64,000 bases of DNA, taken from positions 56,367-120,366 of the forward strand of contig JACJZI010000012.1 of the NCBI GenBank assembly GCA_020635655.1, written 5' to 3'. Shown in pieces: positions 54,230-61,822 of this stretch (positions within the stretch are counted from its first letter, which is position 1; each line of letters begins with the position of its first letter). Below the pieces are notes generated by a model, which was not told the DNA's origin, did not search any database, and saw nothing but the letters and a program-made list of their open reading frames with translations. The position numbers and the translations under genes were made by a program. Source of the stretch: Flavobacteriales bacterium. Its GTDB lineage: Bacteria > Bacteroidota > Bacteroidia > Flavobacteriales_F > PHOS-HE28.

Positions 54230-56401
54230 CTATCCGCGGACATGCACGAACCGGAACAACCGGGGCTTTCCGCGATCCCCGGCCGGGTCAAGGCGGAAAA
54301 GATAGGCGCCCGACGGCAGGCCTTGCAGGGTGATCCGTTCCGTGGTCCCGGTGAATGCACCTGTTCCCACACACCGTCCATCGGTCGTCAGGATGTGCCA
54401 GTTCCATGCATGTGCACGGTCCGAACGAACGACCAGCGCATCCTGCGTCGCACGCCATGCGATGGACGTTCCCGTTCCATCCGCCGCGATGCCGTTCGCA
54501 GGAACACCCGTGCAGCTGCATTGAAGATCGTACGCATCGTCCACGGTCAGGGGATCGCCATCATCGCACGGTGCACCGGGGATCGCGGGACCGCCGAGCA
54601 CGCCTTCACAATCCGGTACCTGCATGCCCTGGGCCACGGCCAATGCACCGGGTGAGAGCTCCCGGTAGCTGCCCGTGTTGCTCGTCAACAACTTCACCGC
54701 GCGGACCAGATAGCGTGCACCCGGCATGAACGGCTCCGTGGAAACGAAGAACGTGTCGGTGACAACTTCCGGTGTGATGCGCTCGAACGACCCGGCCACC
54801 GTGTCGATCCGGTGGATGAGGTAGCCGTCGACGGGCTCCGCGGAGGGCGACCACGTGAAGCTGGCGAACCAGTCGGTGTTCGTGGCCGTGAGCATGGACG
54901 GCGGTGCGATGCAGGCCTGCCGCAGCGTGGGATCACCCATCAGCGCCATGTGCACGCGACCCATGTTCTGGCCCTGCCAGCCGCCGTTCTGCGGCGCCTG
55001 GTCCTGCTGCGTGTTGTTCACCGACCGCAACATGCACGCACCCGCGGTGGCACCCATCGCCATGGGATACACGTACCAGTTCGGCACGCCCGACCAGAAG
55101 TGCACGAGGCTGTTGCCGCTGCCCAACAGGGCACGCAGGTAGTTGTCCTCATTGTCCCAATCGCCGAAGTAGCTGCCGAAGGACATGTTGAACACCCCGC
55201 CGGCGCTCTGTTGCGCGATCTGCGCGGTGAGCACGCCGTTGGTGGTGCCCGTGAAGGTGACCTGCCCCTGGGAACCCACGCCCTGCGCGCCTCCCGCGCA
55301 TTGGAAGGTCCACAGGTCGGTGGTGGCGGTGAAGTGGTCCACGAACGGTCCGGCATTGATCGGCAGGATCGTGAGCGCACCCGGGCCGACACAGGCGGAC
55401 AGACCCATCAGACCGGACCCGGCGAGCGGATAACCCACCGACTGCAGATCATCGAAGAGCGCGGCGGTGGCCGGCACCGTGTAGGCCTTCGTGCGCCAAG
55501 CGTGCGCCTTTGCCAGATATGCCTGGGTGAGCTGCACCTCGCTCATGCCGAAGCTCGGCAGGGCGTGCAGGTCCACGCGCCCGACGCCCAGTTCCAGGGA
55601 GGAGGGGATGTCGCTCTGGTCGAACTTGCCGTCGCCGGGCACGTTGTGATTGCGGGTGTACGTGCCGTTCACATTGTTCACGGAAACATCGGTCCAGGTC
55701 CCGTCCAGGTCCCCGTAGTACGGATCACAGGGCCAGGCACCCGTGTGCCCGGGATGTCCGTCGGGATCGATGTTGCCGCTATAGGCCACCGGCACATGAC
55801 CCAGGATGTACACCAGCGCCACGTCCGGGTCGGCGAGCCGGTCCGCCGCCACCAACGCGCGTACCATGGGCGGCGTGGCGGATGCTCCGACCAGGTGCGT
55901 GTGCACCCACCAACCGTCCGCCAACAGGTCGTCCTGCAATTGGGTGAGCGCATTGTTCAACTGGACGGCGAGCGTGGCGTCCACGAGCAGGACCACCGAA
56001 CCACGGTCCTCCACGGGCGGCACCGCGATGCCCGAGCGGATGTATCCGTAGCCCGCGCCACTGGCGGTGCGCACGATCTTGTAATCATAGGCCGCACCCA
56101 CCAGTACGTCATGGTCCGTCCATTGCGTCGCTGCGCCGCCCAGGCTGGCCAGGGTGGTCCAGGTGAGCGTGCTGTCCGACGGACGCCGGTAGATCGTGTA
56201 CGCGCTGGACCCGGTGAACGGGGCCCATTGCACGGTGATGCTCGGCGCACCAGCGTCCACCACCGCCGACAATTGCACCGACGCGCGCTCGGAGATCGTC
56301 TGCCCCTGCACGTCCAGCAACAGCAGCGCGGCCGCCATGCACATCGACATGCGACGAAATGCCGATGGATGCACGAGAAGCCAGGTCACCTGCTTGTGCA
56401 T
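54230..56401 (-). CDS. T9SS protein with gingipain (C25)-like region
   Basis: 723 residues. Signal peptide near MAAALLLLDVQGQ, then an Ig/fibronectin III-like domain (IYRRPSDSTLTWTTLASLGG, about 45-125). Residues 135-500 follow the outline of C25 caspase-like proteins: VVLLVDATLAVQLNNAL, DVALVYILGHVPV, CDPYYGDLDGTWTD, LGVGRVDLHALPSFGMSE and MGDPTL (488-493). The catalytic His-Cys pair is not in normal spacing (His356 and Cys368 are closest), so activity is doubtful. A second fibronectin-like domain (500-580) and a sorting domain end (TTDGRCV, QGLPSGAYLFRLDP) close the protein. ATG 56401 is used; 56479 is open too. Confidence 0.72.
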   Translation of the reverse strand: MHKQVTWLLVHPSAFRRMSMCMAAALLLLDVQGQTISERASVQLSAVVDAGAPSITVQWAPFTGSSAYTIYRRPSDSTLTWTTLASLGGAATQWTDHDVLVGAAYDYKIVRTASGAGYGYIRSGIAVPPVEDRGSVVLLVDATLAVQLNNALTQLQDDLLADGWWVHTHLVGASATPPMVRALVAADRLADPDVALVYILGHVPVAYSGNIDPDGHPGHTGAWPCDPYYGDLDGTWTDVSVNNVNGTYTRNHNVPGDGKFDQSDIPSSLELGVGRVDLHALPSFGMSEVQLTQAYLAKAHAWRTKAYTVPATAALFDDLQSVGYPLAGSGLMGLSACVGPGALTILPINAGPFVDHFTATTDLWTFQCAGGAQGVGSQGQVTFTGTTNGVLTAQIAQQSAGGVFNMSFGSYFGDWDNEDNYLRALLGSGNSLVHFWSGVPNWYVYPMAMGATAGACMLRSVNNTQQDQAPQNGGWQGQNMGRVHMALMGDPTLRQACIAPPSMLTATNTDWFASFTWSPSAEPVDGYLIHRIDTVAGSFERITPEVVTDTFFVSTEPFMPGARYLVRAVKLLTSNTGSYRELSPGALAVAQGMQVPDCEGVLGGPAIPGAPCDDGDPLTVDDAYDLQCSCTGVPANGIAADGTGTSIAWRATQDALVVRSDRAHAWNWHILTTDGRCVGTGAFTGTTERITLQGLPSGAYLFRLDPAGDRGKPRLFRFVHVRG

Positions 56402-56602
56402 GGATGGGAGGATCTCATGTGGGAAGAACAAAGTTGGGGTGATCGGCAGGGCGACGCCAGTAGGAACGGGATGTTCCAAGGGGCGATGCTTGGAAGCCCG
56501 CGTCAGGCATCCTGTTCACCCTTCCTGACCAGGTTCGCTCATCGTCGTGATGCGGACCGGTACCTCGAGTGCGGACGAGATCGGGACGAGGTTTGCGGTG
56601 GA

Positions 56603-57262
56603 TCAATGACCCTCCGAGCCCCATTCCGGTGGTGCCCCCATACTATCCACCGTCATCAACAACGGTGAAGCATAGAGCGCTGCCGGTGTGATCACCTCCT
56701 GGTCCGCCGGGAAATGATCGCCGAAGCGGTCCTTCAGCACACGCCTTGCATCCGGCCCGGTGAAGTCCATGTCGCCAAAGCGCTCCACCCGGCCAACGTC
56801 CAGGTGGGCGCCACGATGGAAGATCTTCCAGACCAGTTCCGAACAGTAGATCCGCTCGTCGTCCATGTTGAAATGGATGTCGTACGGGCGGCCCATCTCC
56901 CGTTCACCCTCGGCACGCATGGCCGCCAGGTTCGCAGGCGTCAGCACCGACCGGTCCTTCAACCGGCGCACGACCGTGAATCCGTTCACCCCGTGGCGGA
57001 CCCATTCCTCGTAGGGTGTGCGCTTCACTGGGCCCACGGCCTCCCAAACCATGGGCCTGTCCTGTTCGATGAACACGATGCCGCAATGGGTGAATGGGCT
57101 GTGCGTGGCCTGGGCGATCGCGGGGCATTGCACGCTGCCGCTATACTGGAACACGATGTCGCCGTCCTGAAGTGCGGAATGGTCCGTCCTCTTCGATCGC
57201 CCGGCACAGGTGATCAGGAGCAGGCTGATAAGGAAGAGCGGAACAGAGGTCATTGCGTGCAT
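56603..57262 (-). CDS. YiiX-type permuted NlpC/P60 lipoprotein
   Basis: 219 residues. The signal LFLISLLLITCAG looks like a lipoprotein signal with Cys as the modified residue. The body matches YiiX/YebB: ALQDGDIVFQYSGSVQCPAIAQAT, the His motif SPFTHCGIVFIE and the Cys motif IYCSELVWKIFH, the permuted order of the papain-like NlpC/P60 fold. YiiX relatives are probable amidases or peptidases of the cell envelope. ATG 57262 fits the signal; an upstream start at 57298 would place a charged stretch before it. Confidence 0.84.
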   Translation of the reverse strand: MHAMTSVPLFLISLLLITCAGRSKRTDHSALQDGDIVFQYSGSVQCPAIAQATHSPFTHCGIVFIEQDRPMVWEAVGPVKRTPYEEWVRHGVNGFTVVRRLKDRSVLTPANLAAMRAEGEREMGRPYDIHFNMDDERIYCSELVWKIFHRGAHLDVGRVERFGDMDFTGPDARRVLKDRFGDHFPADQEVITPAALYASPLLMTVDSMGAPPEWGSEGH

Positions 57263-57328
57263 CAAGCTCGGAGTTTCCCTCCTAACGCTGCGCGGCACGT
57301 CATGCGTATCGATCCCCAGTCGGTCAGC

Positions 57329-57336
57329 TACCTTCG
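57329..57336 (+). promoter_or_regulatory. -7-like element (TACCTTCG)
   Basis: Matches TAnnTTnS, 19 bases before ATG 57356. Confidence 0.4.
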
Positions 57337-57355
57337 CCTAGAGCGATCCACCACC

Positions 57356-57850
57356 ATGACCACCACACCGGAGACCAGCCAAAAAGCCCCGCCGACGACC
57401 ACCGGCACCGTGCGCCTGCACCGTGTGCTCAAGGCGCCCGCCGAACGCATCTACAGGGCCGTGCTCGATCCCGCCGCCAATTGCAAGTGGCTGGCACCTT
57501 ACGGCTTCACCTGCACCGTGCACCACCTCGACGCGCAAGTGGGCGGCACCTACAGGATGTCCTTCACGAACTTCAGCACGGGCAACGGCCATTCCTTCGG
57601 CGGCAAGTATGTGGAACTGGTCCCGGGCGAACGCATCGTGGCCACCGACATCTTCGACGATCCGGGACTGCCCGGTGAGATGCGCACCACGTGGACGTTC
57701 AAGCCGGGCGCCATGGGCACGGAGGTCCATGTCGTGCAGGAGGGCATTCCCGCCATGATCCCGGAGGAAGCCTGCTACCTCGGCTGGCAGGAGTCGCTGG
57801 AACAACTGGCCAAACTGGTGGAGCCGGAGATCCCCGACGGCGCCGCATGA
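57356..57850 (+). CDS. SRPBCC (AHSA1-like) domain protein
   Basis: 164 residues. VLKAPAERIYRAVLDPAANCKWLAPYGF, GGTYRMSFTNFSTGNGHSFGGKYVELVPGERIVATDIF and GTEVHVVQEGIP ... GWQESLEQLAKLVE are the regular AHSA1/START-like pattern with a ligand-binding cavity. Members bind hydrophobic molecules or aid Hsp90. No partner can be read here. The stop overlaps the next GNAT gene (ATGA), so they are cotranscribed. Confidence 0.88.
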   Translation: MTTTPETSQKAPPTTTGTVRLHRVLKAPAERIYRAVLDPAANCKWLAPYGFTCTVHHLDAQVGGTYRMSFTNFSTGNGHSFGGKYVELVPGERIVATDIFDDPGLPGEMRTTWTFKPGAMGTEVHVVQEGIPAMIPEEACYLGWQESLEQLAKLVEPEIPDGAA

Positions 57851-58341
57851 ACACGGCGGCAAAAGGTCCACAAGTAGTGCCCGGGGCGGACGTGTTCCGC
57901 GTGCACCGCACCACCTCCGGCGATCCCGCGTTCCGGGACCTCGTCGCCGAACTGGACCGTGACCTGGCGGTACGGGACGGGAAGGACCACGCGTTCTATG
58001 CCACCTTCAATTCGTTGGACACCGTCCAAAACGCCGTCGTGGTCTTCGACGGCGATCGACCGGTCGCGTGCGGCGCCTTCAAGCGCTTCGCGGAGGATGC
58101 CGTGGAGATCAAACGCATGTTCACCCTGCCCGCATTCCGGGGAAAGGGGATCGGCACAAGGACCCTGAAGGAACTGGAGCAATGGGCCCGCGAGCTGGGT
58201 CGTACGCGCTGTGTCCTGGAGACGGGGCGCAGGCAACCGGAAGCCATCGCGCTGTACACCGATCGCGGCTATGCGACCATCCCGAACTACGGGCCGTATG
58301 TCGGCGTGGCGAACAGCGTATGCATGGAGAAGCGGCTCTGA
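57847..58341 (+). CDS. GNAT family N-acetyltransferase
   Basis: 164 residues. KRMFTLPAFRGKGIGTRTLKELEQWARELG carries the acetyl-CoA loop R-G-K-G-I-G, and LETGRRQPEAIALYTDRGYATIPNYGPY is the typical closing segment where the Tyr may be the general acid. Small-molecule or antibiotic-type substrate unknown. Coupled by ATGA to the SRPBCC gene. Confidence 0.9.
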   Translation: MNTAAKGPQVVPGADVFRVHRTTSGDPAFRDLVAELDRDLAVRDGKDHAFYATFNSLDTVQNAVVVFDGDRPVACGAFKRFAEDAVEIKRMFTLPAFRGKGIGTRTLKELEQWARELGRTRCVLETGRRQPEAIALYTDRGYATIPNYGPYVGVANSVCMEKRL

Positions 58342-58441
58342 ACGCGCCGGGGTACTGACCACCTCTGTCCGAGCGCCTGTCGCCAGGTCCGCTCTTGGGA
58401 TATGTGCTATTATCACGACGCACCGAACGACCTTCCTCACC

Positions 58442-59062
58442 ATGACCAACAGGACCTTCGCCCGCATCGCTGGCATCAGCTACTGGATCATCTTCTTCGC
58501 CGCCATCTTCGCCAACTTCGGGGTGATCGAGCGCATCACGCAGGATCCGGTGGGCACCATCACCCAGCACGGCGGCATGGTACGCGCCGGCATTGTCGCG
58601 TTCCTGGTCACGGTGGTGTTCGATGTGGTGGTGGCCTGGGCGCTGTACATGCTGTTCAAGGACCATCCGCTCACGCTGCCAGGCATGCTCTTCCGGATGA
58701 TGCATGCCGCGATCATGGCCGTGGCCATCTTCGCCCTGCCCCTGGCCCTGGAGCAAGGCACCGCGGAGGCGATCCTGCATCAGGTGCACGTCTTCAACAC
58801 CATCTGGCTGATCGGCCTGTTCTTCTTCGGCATCCATTTGATCCTGCTGGGCCGGATCCTCGGGCGGCCTCGCCTCATCGCCGTCTTCCTGGCGATCGCC
58901 GGCGTCATGTACGCCGTGGACACCTGCGCCCATTTCCTGCTGCCCAATTACGCCGATTACGCCTCCATCTTCCTCGCGCTGGTGGCCGTGCCGAGCATCT
59001 TCGGGGAGATGGCCCTGGCGGTGTGGCTGCTGGTAAAGGGGGGCAGGGAAGCGGCGGCCTAG
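58442..59062 (+). CDS. DUF4386 family membrane protein
   Basis: 206 residues with six hydrophobic segments, e.g. ISYWIIFFAAIFANFGVI, GIVAFLVTVVFDVVVAWALYML, IMAVAIFALPLAL, TIWLIGLFFFGIHLILLG and FLAIAGVMYAVDTC. This is the DUF4386 pattern; function unknown. The ATG at 58442 begins with MTNRTFARIAG, the family's usual start. Its end overlaps the convergent DUF1801 gene by 4 bases. Confidence 0.85.
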   Translation: MTNRTFARIAGISYWIIFFAAIFANFGVIERITQDPVGTITQHGGMVRAGIVAFLVTVVFDVVVAWALYMLFKDHPLTLPGMLFRMMHAAIMAVAIFALPLALEQGTAEAILHQVHVFNTIWLIGLFFFGIHLILLGRILGRPRLIAVFLAIAGVMYAVDTCAHFLLPNYADYASIFLALVAVPSIFGEMALAVWLLVKGGREAAA

Positions 59063-59547
59063 CGCTTCGCCGGCTTCTTCCGCGGCTTCTTTTCCGCAGC
59101 ACCCGGCTTGATGATCACCTCCCCGCGACCCGATGCGGCCAGAGGGACCTTGGCGCTTTTCTCCGCGGCGACAAAGAGCGCCTCCACCTCGGGCCAAAGC
59201 AGCACCGCAGCCGACCCCAGTGGCACGTAGCGGGCCTGTGCTTTGCCCTGGAGCAGCTTGTGCGGGTCCGGAAGGCTGGCTCCGTTGGTCAGGTAGAGTC
59301 GGACGCCATCCTTATCCGCGCTCAGTGCAGCGATGCCCTGCCCGCCGGCCTGCGTGGGCGAGTAGCCGATCACGAAGTTCCGGGCGTAGTCGTACACCAG
59401 CTCGTTCGCCGTGGGGAAGCGCTTCTGCAGGGCCTTGCGCACTGCGCGGATCAGTTGCTGGTCCTTGGCCGCGAACTTGGAAAGGATCGTGGTGATCTGC
59501 GCTTCAACGGAGGCAGCAGTTGGGGCTGTTGTCTTGGCAGGTGGCAT
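59059..59547 (-). CDS. DUF1801 (YdhG-like) protein
   Basis: 162 residues. ALQKRFPTANELVYDYARNFVIGYSP and GIAALSADKDGVRLYLTNGASLPDPHKLLQG are DUF1801-type motifs, related to iron-chaperone-like YdhG/frataxin-fold proteins. The tail is Lys/Pro rich (AEKKPRKKPAKR), perhaps for nucleic acid contact. Promoter-like element at 59580-59587. Confidence 0.8.
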   Translation of the reverse strand: MPPAKTTAPTAASVEAQITTILSKFAAKDQQLIRAVRKALQKRFPTANELVYDYARNFVIGYSPTQAGGQGIAALSADKDGVRLYLTNGASLPDPHKLLQGKAQARYVPLGSAAVLLWPEVEALFVAAEKSAKVPLAASGRGEVIIKPGAAEKKPRKKPAKR

Positions 59548-59579
59548 GGTCGGGTGCGCCCTTTGGACGCTCTGTTCGG

Positions 59580-59587
59580 GAAAGGTA
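59580..59587 (-). promoter_or_regulatory. -7-like element (TACCTTTC)
   Basis: Matches TAnnTTnS, 32 bases before ATG 59547. Confidence 0.3.
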
Positions 59588-59700
59588 GTCCGGAGGCACC
59601 CAGCGGAGGAAAGGATCGATGTAATGGAGCAACGACTTGTGCGAGATCGGGAATACCCGGCGACGGCCCGAACGGCTTTGAAAGGACGCCACCGGCGGCC

Positions 59701-59708
59701 TACCTTTC
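59701..59708 (+). promoter_or_regulatory. -7-like element (TACCTTTC)
   Basis: Matches TAnnTTnS, 6 bases before ATG 59715. Confidence 0.35.
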
Positions 59709-59714
59709 CTAGGC

Positions 59715-60065
59715 ATGAGACCCTGGACCTTCTTCCTTCCGATCCTTCTTCTGGCGTTCACTTCCTGCCGGAAGCAAAAGGACACCTATCCGAAGAGCGT
59801 TCGCTATGAGGCATTGTGCGATTCCTGCTACGTGCACTACTTCAGCAACAATGTGGAGCACGGGAACAACATCACCGGCCATTGGAGCCATTCGTTCACG
59901 ATAAGCACGTCCTCCTACCTGTACATGCAGCTGTGGGACATCGATAGTGCCGAGACGGCGTGGGTGAAGATCTTCCTGGACGATGAGCTGTATCTGTCGT
60001 CGAGCACCGATGCTCCTGGCGTCAATGGCCAGGTGCTGGCGACAGGCTATTCGCCCTCACCCTAG
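59715..60065 (+). CDS. Small lipoprotein, function unknown
   Basis: 116 residues. Signal MRPWTFFLPILLLAFTSC with a good lipobox (FTSC), so it is a lipoprotein. The mature part holds two close cysteines (ALCDSC) and beta-strand segments (FTISTSSYLYMQLWDI, WVKIFLDDELYLSSS) resembling a small immunoglobulin-like sandwich. No family recognised. Promoter element 6 bases before ATG. Confidence 0.65.
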   Translation: MRPWTFFLPILLLAFTSCRKQKDTYPKSVRYEALCDSCYVHYFSNNVEHGNNITGHWSHSFTISTSSYLYMQLWDIDSAETAWVKIFLDDELYLSSSTDAPGVNGQVLATGYSPSP

Positions 60066-60403
60066 ACCAAGCAGCCGGACCATCCGCTCCGCGCGGGCGA
60101 CGGGACCGTCGATGCTGACGCCACAGAACACGGAGCAGGTGCTCGGCATGTGGGTCAAGGTAAGCGGGTGCCCTACAAGGTCGGGAACGTGGAGGAGCGG
60201 CGCAGCCACGAGCCAACGAAAAGCAGCAGCACTCGGGTGGACGGGATGGACACTGTACGCGCGCACCACCGTGTCCACCCGGTCCGCCCCAGCCGCCGGT
60301 GCGCCGACCTGGCTTCCCGAGCGCGCGTTGGATCCCGAAGAAGGGACCTCGGATCCCGGTCCGGACCACATGCATCTTACTTTTGAAGAACACACGAACG
60401 CCC
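60066..60403. other. Non-coding stretch of 338 bp with inverted repeats
   Basis: No convincing gene. It holds TGGACAC at 60247-60253 facing GTGTCCA at 60271-60277 (7-bp stem, 17-base loop), and GGGTGGAC at 60235-60242 facing GTCCACCC at 60273-60280, two mutually exclusive hairpins. They could be a terminator for the lipoprotein gene or a small structured RNA. It ends with the antitoxin promoter element at 60378-60385. Confidence 0.5.
60378..60385 (+). promoter_or_regulatory. -7 element (TACTTTTG) for the toxin-antitoxin pair
   Basis: Perfect TAnnTTTG, 18 bases before ATG 60404. Confidence 0.42.
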
Positions 60404-60637
60404 ATGAGCCGACTAGAGCAGCGCAAGGCCAACGTGATCGAACAGATCGAGGCCACGAACGATGAACACCTGATCGCTGCGATCGAGGAGACCCTTGCGG
60501 GCAACACCCACTACGCGCTGACGAACGAGCAGCAGCGCCAGCTCGATGTCAGCCTTGCCCGCTACTTGCGCGGCGAAGCCAAGACCCGCACACCTGCGGA
60601 AGCAAGGGCACGGGCACGGAAGGCCGCGCGTTCATGA
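60404..60637 (+). CDS. Antitoxin of a ParE/RelE module
   Basis: 77 residues, helical and charged: KANVIEQIEATNDEHLIAAIEETLAG, then LTNEQQRQLDVSLARYLRGEAKTRTPAEARARAR with a basic end that binds the toxin. It fits the antitoxins that come with ParE toxins in Bacteroidota (addiction module component type). It has no clear DNA-binding motif, though the first helices may serve. The stop overlaps the toxin start (ATGA). Confidence 0.78.
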   Translation: MSRLEQRKANVIEQIEATNDEHLIAAIEETLAGNTHYALTNEQQRQLDVSLARYLRGEAKTRTPAEARARARKAARS

Positions 60638-60939
60638 ACCGACCGGTGCGCGTCACCGACGAAGCGGTGGCGGATGTGAGCGCTGCGGCACGTTGGTATG
60701 CGGCACGAAGTCTGAAGGTTGCGGACGCGTTCATCGACGAGGTCCATGACATCTACCTGTACATCGAACAGTTCCCCAATGGCGCGCCGCGTGTGCGCGG
60801 TCTGGTACGCCAGTTCCCGCTTTCCCGCTTCCCGTTCGTGATCCTTTACCGCCCCTTCAGGGATCACATCGCGGTGTTGCGCGTATTCCATACCAGCCGG
60901 GATCCGAAGAAGAAGGCAAGACCAAAGCGGCTCGGATAG
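60634..60939 (+). CDS. ParE/RelE family toxin
   Basis: 101 residues. VRVTDEAVADVSAAARWYAARSLKVADAFIDEVHDIYLYIEQFPNGAPRV with FPLSRFPFVILYRP and a basic C-terminus is the ParE/RelE fold. ParE members poison gyrase, RelE members cut mRNA; conserved Arg and Phe/Tyr near FPFVILYR fit ParE-like. Translationally coupled to the antitoxin, so the pair is complete and possibly active. Confidence 0.82.
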   Translation: MNRPVRVTDEAVADVSAAARWYAARSLKVADAFIDEVHDIYLYIEQFPNGAPRVRGLVRQFPLSRFPFVILYRPFRDHIAVLRVFHTSRDPKKKARPKRLG

Positions 60940-61174
60940 CTGCAATCATCTTGGCTTCTGATGAGTTGTGCGCACGAGCGCGGTAGTGATCTCGGCTTCT
61001 GGCCGACGAACACATCAGGACAAGCACGGACCAGCGAGGGGGGTCCCCCACCTACTTGGCGCGAGCGCATTGCTATGACATCTGCAAGTGCCTTTCGCCG
61101 AAGTTCATTGCGCACACGAGCGTGGACGCTCGCGCGAGAATGGGGGGTCTTGAGCCATAAGATACCTTTAGCTC
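60940..61174. other. Structured non-coding stretch next to the toxin gene
   Basis: No gene. It holds near-repeats TGCGCACGAGCG (60969-60980) and TGCGCACACGAGCG (61109-61122), the hairpin GAGCG-TGGA-CGCTC (61118-61131), and GGGGGGTCCCCC (61038-61049). The promoter element of the next gene is at 61163-61170. Confidence 0.5.
61163..61170 (+). promoter_or_regulatory. -7-like element (TACCTTTA)
   Basis: Close to TAnnTTnS (last base A), 4 bases before ATG 61175. Confidence 0.35.
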
Positions 61175-61753
61175 ATGACCCTAGCCGAGATTGAATCGCA
61201 ACTCCGGAAAGATCTTAAGGTCCAATCTGTCTCGGAGATCAAAGGACTACCCTTCAAGGACTACGAGGAGATACTAGCCCTGCACAAACAGGGCGAGTTG
61301 CGAACGGGAACCAGAATGAACGAAAACGTCGTTGATCTTTTCGGAAGCCAAGGCCAGCGAATCTTGGACAAGGTCTTACTCAGCTCTCCTATCTTGGCAA
61401 TCATTGCTTCCATCGTGCTCGCGATCGTAAGGTCTGATTATGTATTGCTTTGGGGAATCGCCTCAGCCATCCTGGCACTCATTCTGACGGCGAATGCGAT
61501 CATGAAGTCTGGCAAAGGTGTTGGCGGACTCATCCTTATTGCCACCCTGGCTGCATTCATCTACTTCTGGATCAAAGGTGACTTCGTCAAGACCTTTCTC
61601 TTTGGCGCCTACTGGGTGCCAAACTTCCTGCTCACCGTTTCCAAAGAGCAGAACAGGCTAGTCATGACCGATGCGGTTATGTCATCCGAACTGGTCTTCA
61701 TCTACTACTACTTACGCGGCGAGTTCGCCATTAGCCGCAAAGGGATGTCCTAA
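61175..61753 (+). CDS. Four-helix membrane protein, unknown
   Basis: 192 residues. The first 60 are soluble and charged, with a Leu-rich helix (LRKDLKVQSVSEIKGLPFKDYEEIL) that may form a coiled coil or bind a partner. Four membrane helices follow at about 66-85, 88-109, 115-133 and 138-155, and a short tail ends in basic residues. No family recognised. Base composition is near 50 % GC, unlike the 60-65 % around it. It faces the T5orf172 protein tail to tail, with 69 bases between. Position in an accessory segment suggests a defence or stress effector, but this is only inference. Confidence 0.7.
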   Translation: MTLAEIESQLRKDLKVQSVSEIKGLPFKDYEEILALHKQGELRTGTRMNENVVDLFGSQGQRILDKVLLSSPILAIIASIVLAIVRSDYVLLWGIASAILALILTANAIMKSGKGVGGLILIATLAAFIYFWIKGDFVKTFLFGAYWVPNFLLTVSKEQNRLVMTDAVMSSELVFIYYYLRGEFAISRKGMS

Positions 61754-61822
61754 CGCGTGCCTCATGATGCCGCCAAAGCGCGGGAGACCGCTGCGGAGGT
61801 TGGGAGTACACCCTGCGGTGGT

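Noticed and set aside
49055..56668. Rightward frames of 276, 569 and 618 codons opposite the T9SS genes
   Set aside because: They are reverse shadows; the leftward frames have signal peptides and sorting domains.
60057..60395. Leftward 112-codon frame in the gap before the antitoxin
   Set aside because: Low-complexity Ser/Arg/Pro translation, no homology, and the region is full of inverted repeats.
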